From: an uncultured Porphyromonas sp.
GTDB lineage: Bacteria > Bacteroidota > Bacteroidia > Bacteroidales > Porphyromonadaceae
Length of the DNA stretch: 28,381 nt
Direction: 5' to 3'
Assembly (NCBI GenBank): GCA_900538385.1
Contig: UWSO01000028.1
Span: forward strand, 1-28,381
The notes under the pieces were generated by a model. The model ran no database searches. It was not told where the DNA came from and worked only from the letters and a program-made list of their open reading frames with translations. Below, one piece after another: positions 22,592 through 28,381 of the stretch (position 1 is the stretch's first letter; every line of letters starts with the position of its first letter). Made by a program: the position numbers and the translations under genes.

Positions 22592-24058
22592 CTAGTCAAT
22601 ATCATCGTTGGTCAGTACATCCTTAATCTTGGAGAACCAGTTGAAGGACTTCTTACGCTTGGCACTCTTAGGCTCCCGCTTTGTAGCTTTATGGGGCTGG
22701 TCGATGTCGGTCAGGTCAAAGAGCGATGCCTGGGCCTGCTGCTGTGTGTGCTCCTCAGGAGTCTCTTCAGGTGCAGCGGTGCTAGTCATCTCTTCGGGAG
22801 TTCCCTTGGTGCTATCTGCTTGTACAGCTGCAGGCTGAGTTGGTGTGGAACCCTTGCTTGACGGAGAAACTGTACTCTGGGTTAGGTCAATAGGTCCGAC
22901 GCAATTGACTTCGGCACGATAGATGAGTCCTGCGCAGCCAGCGTAGTCCACATCACTAGAAAGCGGCGTATCGTCTTTGTACACCTTATCATTGAATTCA
23001 CGAGCTAGTGAGACAAACTTGCTCTCGCTCTGTAAGTAGTTTATGAAGCCCCTCATGAGTGCGCCCTGTCCGGCTAAGACAATGCCAGATCCCAGTCGAG
23101 CGCCCGCCTCAAAGTCACGAATGACACGAAGCACGTTGGCGGTGATCTCCTTCATACGGGCTGTCACGAGGCTGTTGATGTCACGCATTTTGATCTCGCG
23201 CTCACGAGTGCCATCTGGAGAGCTGAGCGTGATAGACTCGTCATCATAGGCATCGGTAAAGGGGTGAGCCTCCTCCAGCTTGATCTTCTCAGCTTCGGGG
23301 TAGGTGATGTGGAGAGACATCAAGTCGTTGGTTATGTTTTTCGAACCAAAGGGGATGACCCGTAGACACTTGAGCGTGTCGTTTTTGTAAATAGCAACAG
23401 AGGAAGTGCCAGCACCAATGTTGACTAGAGCTACGCCGAGCGTCTTGGCATCGGGATAGAGTATTACGTCCGCCTCACAGCATGGAGAGGGAAGTATAGC
23501 CTCTAGCTCGAGTCCTAGGCGATCCTCGATAGCCATACGGATGAAGTTAACATTGCTAGAGCGAGTCGTGATAAGGTTGAAGTGGATCGAAAACTCCGTA
23601 CAGAGCAGTCCCTTGATGTTTCTCTCTACACGTCCGTCGACGAGACAGTAAGGGTCCGATACATCCAGTACCTCATGAGCGTTGAGCCGATAGTTCTTGA
23701 CCCGCTCATTGATGAGGTTGATATGGTAATCGCTGATCTCCTCTCCGTCAGGATTGTCCATCTTATGATTGATCTTGTAGGATCGCGACATAAGGGACTT
23801 ACCACCGAAGCCTACGTAGACCTTTTTGATCTCAGAGTGCTGGTCTGGGAGCTGCTCGTTGAGACGGTCTATAAGTACCTTGAGCTTGTTGTGTAGCTCC
23901 TCCATATTGTTGACGACCCCCTTGCGGATTGCGTTGCTTGTGGGTACCTCGGCTATTGCGATAGGGAGGACTTTGCCATCCTTCTTGGTACCTACCATAC
24001 CCCGTATGGTAGCACTACCTAAGTCTATGGCAGTGTAGAGATCTTCGTTGTATGACAT
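22592..24058 (-). CDS. ftsA: Cell division protein FtsA
   Basis: Actin-like membrane tether of FtsZ. The 488-residue protein starts with the phosphate-1 motif AIDLGSATIRG, includes the SHS2 (1C) region typical of FtsA (around VYVGFGGKSLMSRSY), phosphate-2 LGVALVNIGAGTSSVAIYK and the adenosine motif GSGIVLAGQGALMRG. After residue about 390 comes a Thr/Pro/Glu/Gln-rich linker and a terminal KKSFNWFSKIKDVL segment that could form the amphipathic membrane-targeting helix. The linker makes it longer than the approximately 420 residues of E. coli FtsA. It sits between ftsQ (54-nt gap) and ftsZ in the conserved dcw order, with no sign of an internal promoter of the TAnnTTTG type. Confidence 0.95.
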   Translation of the reverse strand: MSYNEDLYTAIDLGSATIRGMVGTKKDGKVLPIAIAEVPTSNAIRKGVVNNMEELHNKLKVLIDRLNEQLPDQHSEIKKVYVGFGGKSLMSRSYKINHKMDNPDGEEISDYHINLINERVKNYRLNAHEVLDVSDPYCLVDGRVERNIKGLLCTEFSIHFNLITTRSSNVNFIRMAIEDRLGLELEAILPSPCCEADVILYPDAKTLGVALVNIGAGTSSVAIYKNDTLKCLRVIPFGSKNITNDLMSLHITYPEAEKIKLEEAHPFTDAYDDESITLSSPDGTREREIKMRDINSLVTARMKEITANVLRVIRDFEAGARLGSGIVLAGQGALMRGFINYLQSESKFVSLAREFNDKVYKDDTPLSSDVDYAGCAGLIYRAEVNCVGPIDLTQSTVSPSSKGSTPTQPAAVQADSTKGTPEEMTSTAAPEETPEEHTQQQAQASLFDLTDIDQPHKATKREPKSAKRKKSFNWFSKIKDVLTNDDID

Positions 24059-24112
24059 TAGAGTGCGTTAAGCGTGTTCGATTATACATTAAGGCAGATT
24101 CAGGAGGCTTTA

Positions 24113-24865
24113 TCAAGATCTTTGTAAAGCTCCCTCCTCTGACGGGACAGTTACTATTTGGTCTTTGTACTCCAAATGTACAGAAATAAAGCTATTCCAG
24201 CCAAATATGGGGATCACCTGCTCTACGAAGAGTCTGAGCTTGTCGAGCTTCTCTTCCCAGTTAGGGCTAGTTCCTAGAATTATCTCGGTATTGCTAGCGC
24301 GTGGTGTAGCTATCACGCCTCTCAGTGGGTCTACGTAAATATGTATCAGTAAGTCTCGCCAGAGAGGATCTGAGAGAATCAGCTGCATCAGCGGGTAGAG
24401 CTCGTGAGATGCCTGCTCTACAGATATACTGCCGCTGACAGGCAGGAAGGTGGTATAGTAATCCTCGCTACGATCTATCGGGACCACTGTCTGATCCTTG
24501 CAGACGAAGTAGTTCCCCCGTGGTGTGAGAAGCGTGAAGAGCGGCTCACGCTGTAGCATGGATACGTGTAGCACGCCACCTGGAGTGGTGTAAAGATCTA
24601 TATGGCTAAAGAGTCCGTTGCGTATCAGCTGTGACTCAATAGCCATCGTGGAGAGAGAGTCTACGGACTGACCTATGGGGTGGAAGCCCAGTGCTTTCAA
24701 TTCGCTCACTAGGTCTCGCTCAGGCATCAAGGGGTGCTCGCCCTCGTACTTAATATCCGCCTTCACATCCGAAATACGTACTGGTGCCGTCTGCGGTGAC
24801 GAGACCGCCATGTAGCAGAGTAGTCCTACGAGGAGACAAGCTAAGGTGAGATATAGGTACCGCAT
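24113..24865 (-). CDS. ftsQ: Cell division protein FtsQ
   Basis: Bitopic division protein linking cytoplasmic and periplasmic parts of the divisome. The 250-residue protein has a very short cytoplasmic start, one membrane segment at residues 4-22 (LYLTLACLLVGLLCYMAVS), a POTRA-like periplasmic part (about 32-105, VKADIKYEGEHPLMPERDL to HVSMLQREPLFTLLTPRGNYFVCKDQ) and a beta domain to about 235. Primary sequence similarity in the family is low, so position between murC (9-nt gap) and ftsA is strong support. No odd features; the length is normal for Bacteroidota. Confidence 0.9.
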   Translation of the reverse strand: MRYLYLTLACLLVGLLCYMAVSSPQTAPVRISDVKADIKYEGEHPLMPERDLVSELKALGFHPIGQSVDSLSTMAIESQLIRNGLFSHIDLYTTPGGVLHVSMLQREPLFTLLTPRGNYFVCKDQTVVPIDRSEDYYTTFLPVSGSISVEQASHELYPLMQLILSDPLWRDLLIHIYVDPLRGVIATPRASNTEIILGTSPNWEEKLDKLRLFVEQVIPIFGWNSFISVHLEYKDQIVTVPSEEGALQRS

Positions 24866-24874
24866 ACCTTATTA

Positions 24875-26248
24875 TTATAGTGTAGCTAGATAATCTCTGA
24901 TCGGGAGGACCAACTTGTCAATGTCCCCCGCACCGACAGTGACCACCACTCGTGGCAGCTCTATCTGTCGCAGAAGAGGAAGTAGCTCCTCCTTGCTACA
25001 TAGCCAGCGGTGTGGCGCTGTCAGCTCCTTGTATATAAGCTCCGATGTGACGCCAGGCATAGGCTCCTCACGGGCTGGGTAGATGTCTAGCACGATCACT
25101 TGATCTACATGTGAGAGGCTCTTGGCAAAGTCCTGATAAAAGTCTGCCGTACGCGAGTAGAGGTGTGGCTGAAAGATAGCCAATACATCTTCCGAACCGT
25201 AGATCTCCTTGATCGAGCGAATGGAACTGTCTAGCTCCACTGGGTGATGCGCATAGTCATCGATGAGTAGGTGACGGTCCGTCTGCAGAACCAGCTCGAA
25301 GCGTCGCTTGGTGCCTCGGAAGCTTTCCACACCTAGTACGATGTCAGCGGGAGTGACCCCGTTGAGATAAGCGATGGTCATAGCAGCCGTAGCATTTTCT
25401 AGATTGGTACGTACAGGTACTCCGAGACGCACTTGCTTTAGATGAAGCCCCGCCTCTGGGTAGTGCCAGTCGAAGCGAATCGTTCCACCTCCGACCGTCA
25501 CATGATCGTAGTAAACGTCCGCCGTAGAGGCACTGCCATAGGTCAATGTGCGTACGCCCTCAGCTAGGTGTGGCTTGATCGGTAGCCCTTCCTTCATCAG
25601 CAGCATACCGCCAGGCTGTATCTGACTGCAAAACTGCTCAAAGCCTGCCAGGTAACCCGCATAGTCTCCGTAAATGTCTAGGTGATCCGCATCGGTCGAG
25701 GTCACAACAGCCATATAGGGGTTGAGGTGTAGGAACGAGCGGTCATACTCGTCCGCCTCTACCACCAGCAGATCGGAGTGGTCGGAGTAGATAAAGTTAG
25801 AGCCTGTATCCACAGCCAGTCCGCCGATGAATGCGGTACAGCCCACCTCCTTGGCACCATCTAGGATATGCGCTAGCATGTTGGTCGTCGTGGTCTTGCC
25901 ATGCGAACCCGCAACAGCCAGTGTGCGATAGTTCTCAGCTATGACACCCAGCGCCTCAGCGCGCTTCAAGACACGGAAGTGATGACTACGCAGATAGCAC
26001 AGCTCAGGATGGTCGTGCGGTATAGCAGGCGTGTAGATGACTAGCGTATTGTCAGGAGTCATTGGAGCGCTCTCCAGCCACGTCGCATCGCTGTCGTAGT
26101 GTATAGCGATGCCTAGCTGCTCCAGCTCGTCCGTATACATATTGTGCGAGCGATCGTAGCCCGACACGTTGCACCCCTTGAGATGATAGTAACGTGCTAG
26201 AGCACTCATGCCAGCACCTCCGATACCTATAAGATAAACGTAACTCAT
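24875..26248 (-). CDS. murC: UDP-N-acetylmuramate--L-alanine ligase
   Basis: Cytoplasmic Mur ligase that adds the first amino acid of the peptidoglycan stem peptide using ATP. The 457-residue protein shows the N-terminal Rossmann motif GIGGAGMSALA (8-18), the ATP-binding P-loop GSHGKTTTT (114-122), the central region with VVEADEYDRSFLHLNP and TSTDADHLDIYGDY, and the C-terminal domain with LLIDDYAHHPVEL and IFQPHLYSRT. All are family hallmarks. It follows murG with a 37-nt gap and precedes ftsQ by 9 nt, so it belongs to the dcw transcription unit. Confidence 0.97.
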   Translation of the reverse strand: MSYVYLIGIGGAGMSALARYYHLKGCNVSGYDRSHNMYTDELEQLGIAIHYDSDATWLESAPMTPDNTLVIYTPAIPHDHPELCYLRSHHFRVLKRAEALGVIAENYRTLAVAGSHGKTTTTNMLAHILDGAKEVGCTAFIGGLAVDTGSNFIYSDHSDLLVVEADEYDRSFLHLNPYMAVVTSTDADHLDIYGDYAGYLAGFEQFCSQIQPGGMLLMKEGLPIKPHLAEGVRTLTYGSASTADVYYDHVTVGGGTIRFDWHYPEAGLHLKQVRLGVPVRTNLENATAAMTIAYLNGVTPADIVLGVESFRGTKRRFELVLQTDRHLLIDDYAHHPVELDSSIRSIKEIYGSEDVLAIFQPHLYSRTADFYQDFAKSLSHVDQVIVLDIYPAREEPMPGVTSELIYKELTAPHRWLCSKEELLPLLRQIELPRVVVTVGAGDIDKLVLPIRDYLATL

Positions 26249-26285
26249 GCGTTAGAGAAAGGTCTTTGCAAAGTAATATAAGAGA

Positions 26286-27398
26286 CTACCACAGTAGCTC
26301 CATCTGATCCACGATGCGCTCCACAGCTTGCGGTGTAGCGAGATCACGGAGTGCCGCCTTTATCTCATCCCTTCGCGTCTCGTCTTTGAGTAGCTCAGTG
26401 ATGGTGAGTCCCATCTGACCTACCGCTTCGCTGTCAGGAAGGAGGATTGCAGCGCCACGAGTAGAGAGTGCACGAGCGTTTTTCGTCTGATGATCCTCAG
26501 CCACATTGGGCGAGGGGATCAGTATAGCAGGTAGCTCCGAGAGACAAAGCTCCGAGACGCTGAGCGCGCCCGCACGAGACACAGCCACATCTGCCAAGCT
26601 GTAAGCTAGATCCATACGCTCTACGTATGCAGATACGTAAGCTCGCTTGCTAATATCATACTCTTTGATCAGCTCCTGTGCTTCATGCTCATAGCTCCGT
26701 CCCGTCTGCCAGATCAACTGATAGCCTAGCTTGCTCCACTCAGGTAGCGCAGCCACGACCGACTCATTGATCGTCCTAGCCCCTAGACTACCGCCCATGA
26801 CTAGGATCGTACGCGAGAGTGAAGAGGGGAGTGTGAAGTACGCACACGCCTCCTCACGAGTCGTATGGTTGTACTCGATAGCGTGACGTACAGGGTTGCC
26901 CGTTAGGATGATCCGATCACTCGGGAAGAAGCGCTCCATACCTGGGTAAGCGACGCAGATACACTTCGCCTCACGGGCGAGGAGCTTATTGGTCACGCCA
27001 GCATAGCTGTTTTGCTCTTGTAGGAGGGTAGGGATACCGCTACGCTGTGCCTCCTTGAGCGTAGGTGCACTCGCATAGCCTCCCACACCGATCGCCAGAT
27101 CGGGATGAAACTCTGTCAAAGTCTTGCGTACCATAAGACGACTCTTGATCAGAGAGCGAAGCACCTTAAAGTTGCGCCAGAGACGCTTACGATCCATTCC
27201 CATGACAGGCAGACCTACTATCTCATAACCTGCAGCGGGGACACGCTCCATCTCCATTCGTCCCAAGGCGCCCACGAAGAGTATCTGACTCTCGGGATAG
27301 CGTCGACGTACTTCGTCGGCAATAGCTAGGGCGGGGTTGATGTGTCCACCTGTACCGCCTCCACTGATGATCACTCTAGGTTTGTTTGGCTCTTGCAT
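26286..27398 (-). CDS. murG: UDP-N-acetylglucosamine--N-acetylmuramyl-(pentapeptide) pyrophosphoryl-undecaprenol GlcNAc transferase
   Basis: Membrane-associated glycosyltransferase that makes lipid II from lipid I and UDP-GlcNAc. The 370-residue protein has the G-loops ISGGGTGGHINPALAIA (11-27) and VMGGSLGARTINESV, the acceptor-side GVGGYASAPTLKEA and LLQEQNSYAGVTNK, and the UDP-GlcNAc region SRAGALSVSELCLSELPAILIPSPNVAEDHQTKNA. It is the most upstream dcw gene in the window. The expected preceding gene ftsW is absent; instead a promoter-like box, a palindrome array and an IS3 element follow. The cluster may therefore be split here, with murG-ftsZ driven by the box at 27481-27488. Confidence 0.97.
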   Translation of the reverse strand: MQEPNKPRVIISGGGTGGHINPALAIADEVRRRYPESQILFVGALGRMEMERVPAAGYEIVGLPVMGMDRKRLWRNFKVLRSLIKSRLMVRKTLTEFHPDLAIGVGGYASAPTLKEAQRSGIPTLLQEQNSYAGVTNKLLAREAKCICVAYPGMERFFPSDRIILTGNPVRHAIEYNHTTREEACAYFTLPSSLSRTILVMGGSLGARTINESVVAALPEWSKLGYQLIWQTGRSYEHEAQELIKEYDISKRAYVSAYVERMDLAYSLADVAVSRAGALSVSELCLSELPAILIPSPNVAEDHQTKNARALSTRGAAILLPDSEAVGQMGLTITELLKDETRRDEIKAALRDLATPQAVERIVDQMELLW

Positions 27399-27480
27399 AG
27401 CACGATGAGATCGATAAAGTCTACTGAAAATAAAAAGGGCTGTCGCAGTCTGCTCTAGATGGCCTGACCGCTATCGCTTA

Positions 27481-27488
27481 CAAATGTA
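27481..27488 (-). promoter_or_regulatory. Possible -7 box (TACATTTG) for the murG-ftsZ unit
   Basis: The minus strand reads TACATTTG (TAnnTTTG), 82 nt before the murG ATG. No TTG is seen at the -33 position. The sequence from here to 27599 shows no other recognisable feature. Confidence 0.45.
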
Positions 27489-27599
27489 CGAAAAAGCACA
27501 CAACTGCCTACCTGGCTCTCGTTTGATACAGCGAGCTGCACACCACGAATTATACCTAACGGGCTACTTGTGAGTTCAAATCGCTTGGATACATTTCGA

Positions 27600-27759
27600 T
27601 TCCTCTGGAGGAAATTCCAAATAGCTCCGTGGAAAATAAAAATTCTCCACGGAGGCAATACTAATTTCTTCGGAAGAATCAAATGAAACTTCGGAGGAAT
27701 CAAATGATAAGTCCGAAGAATTTTTCCGTCTCTCGGGGGAAAAGGAGAAATTCCCATGG
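27600..27759. repeat. Phased palindrome array, composite type (copy C)
   Basis: Dyad centres lie at about 27606.5, 27628.5, 27650.5, 27673.5, 27694.5, 27715.5, a degenerate one near 27735 and 27756.5, spaced 20-23 bp. The units are TTCCTCTGGAGGAA, CTCCGTGG, CCACGGAG, TTCGGAAGAA, TTCGGAGGAA, GTCCGAAGAA, a degraded TCTCGGGGGA and CCATGG. The TCAAATGAAAC linker is identical to copy A. CTCCGTGG and CCACGGAG also form an inverted repeat. The array runs up to the presumed end of the IS3 element. Confidence 0.82.
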
Positions 27760-27776
27760 AAGAATTGTCCTCTTCC

Positions 27777-28381
27777 TGAAAAAAGTACACAGTTGGGGAG
27801 GTATTACTGAGATGGTACACGGGTCATTTTTGTCAGTCCTGTGAGTGTACTCATTTGTTAGTTTTGCTCCTGCTGGGGTACACGACTTGTGGTCGTCTTT
27901 ACTGCGGAAGTACACAAAGATAAGTCTTTGTCGGGAGTTAAGCGACATGGGCTCGGAGTTTTATGTCTCGGAGCGTTTGTAGAATTGTTCTTAGATATCT
28001 GGTTCTTAGAGGGTTGTGTGGTTAGAGGGTTAGGGAGATCTGGTATGAGCATCTGCATCGGAGTCTTCTTGTTGAGGGCTCGATGAGGACGCGCTGTGTT
28101 ATAGAGAGCAATCGTTTGCGAGAGGATCTCTCGAACTTGATCTATGGGCTTATCCTCGAAGTTGTAGAGCCAGTCGTTCTTGATGATCCCGTTAAGTCGC
28201 TCTGCCATAGCGTTGTGGAGAGGGTTGCCTGTCTGGGTGACACTGGTTACGATGCCTAGGCTGGCCTCGTAGTCGGTCATCTGCTTGGAGACATATTGAC
28301 AGCCTCGGTCGCTATGGAAGATGAGCCCTTTGAGGTCAAAGCCATGGCTCTGGTAGAAGTCAACGGTCTGTCTTAGTGCGT
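27777..28381 (-). mobile_element. IS3-family insertion sequence, 3' part, cut by the window edge
   Basis: The transposase C-terminus and its downstream end are present; the rest lies beyond the right edge. The outer end is uncertain. TGAAAAAAGTACACAGTTGG starting at 27777 is a plausible terminal inverted repeat because IS3 elements begin with TG and end with CA, but the partner end is not in the window. Confidence 0.7.
27858..28381 (-). CDS. IS3-family transposase (OrfB), partial
   Basis: The frame runs off the right edge. The visible part is the rve-type integrase core: KGLIFHSDRGCQYVSK just inside the edge supplies the second catalytic aspartate, and NPLHNAMAERLNGIIKNDWLY supplies the catalytic glutamate, followed by the typical YNTARPHRALNKKTPMQ end of IS3 OrfB proteins. 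A 60-residue Thr/Pro/Ser-rich tail extends past the usual end. An ATG at 28280 is internal and not the true start. The C-terminal half looks intact with no stops, so the element could be active if its upstream part is complete. It reads toward murG, whose start is about 460 bp away. Confidence 0.88.
   Translation of the reverse strand, partial: ALRQTVDFYQSHGFDLKGLIFHSDRGCQYVSKQMTDYEASLGIVTSVTQTGNPLHNAMAERLNGIIKNDWLYNFEDKPIDQVREILSQTIALYNTARPHRALNKKTPMQMLIPDLPNPLTTQPSKNQISKNNSTNAPRHKTPSPCRLTPDKDLSLCTSAVKTTTSRVPQQEQN

Noticed and set aside
27455..27948. Overlapping minus-strand frames of 80-120 codons
   Set aside because: They run through array C, the presumed IS end and the transposase gene in another frame, have no recognisable motifs, and begin inside other features.

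Overview
The window looks like a chromosomal segment of a Porphyromonas-like member of the Bacteroidota. This rests on SusC/TonB-type receptors paired with Bacteroidota-specific lipoproteins (DUF4249, YncE/BtuG-like), promoters with the TAnnTTTG -7 box instead of sigma70 boxes, weak or absent Shine-Dalgarno sequences, and a fermentative single-chain pyruvate:ferredoxin oxidoreductase. The genus is an inference; the phylum is well supported. Apart from one plus-strand island (about 7.7-10.1 kb), every gene is on the minus strand.

Layout, left to right. 1-293: a tandem palindrome array and the ribH terminator. 294-1585: ribH, downstream of a membrane-anchored TPR gene. 1697-7134: an apparent four-gene operon read right to left (TonB receptor, DUF4249 lipoprotein, agmatine deiminase AguA, N-carbamoylputrescine amidase AguB). 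7242-7740: a repeat-rich divergent intergenic region. 7741-10070 (plus strand): WYL regulator, DEDDh exonuclease, a 5'-truncated AlkA-like glycosylase remnant and an Ogt-type methyltransferase, closed by a clear terminator. 10186-11097: an orphan Ig-like (BIG2) lipoprotein. 11668-16527: AAA_14/DUF4143-type ATPase followed by nifJ (PFOR). 16961-20270: a BtuG-like beta-propeller lipoprotein and a BtuB-like receptor, probably a vitamin B12 uptake pair. 20350-27398: the distal dcw cell-wall/division cluster murG-murC-ftsQ-ftsA-ftsZ, followed by an MTA/SAH nucleosidase. 27777-28381: the 3' part of an IS3-family element that runs off the right edge.

The most unusual content is not coding. Five intergenic regions carry arrays of short palindromes spaced 20-23 bp centre to centre (about two helical turns). 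Three (7418-7576, 11282-11462, 27600-27759) share one composite architecture: CCACGTGG-like or TCCGGA-like outer palindromes around three central TTCGGARGAA units. Two (51-177, 16732-16857) are homogeneous 22-bp arrays of GGAAC...GTTCC or GAAACT..AGTTTC dyads and share the terminal string TTTTGGAAC. As far as promoters and terminators can be read, all five lie outside the inferred transcription units, which favours a role at the DNA level (protein binding, nucleoid, or MITE-like parasite) over an RNA or protein product. Other intergenic repeats are a TTAGAGATTAG family and a nested TAGGGACGCTCGG hairpin.

No tRNA, rRNA, CRISPR array or recognisable riboswitch was seen.
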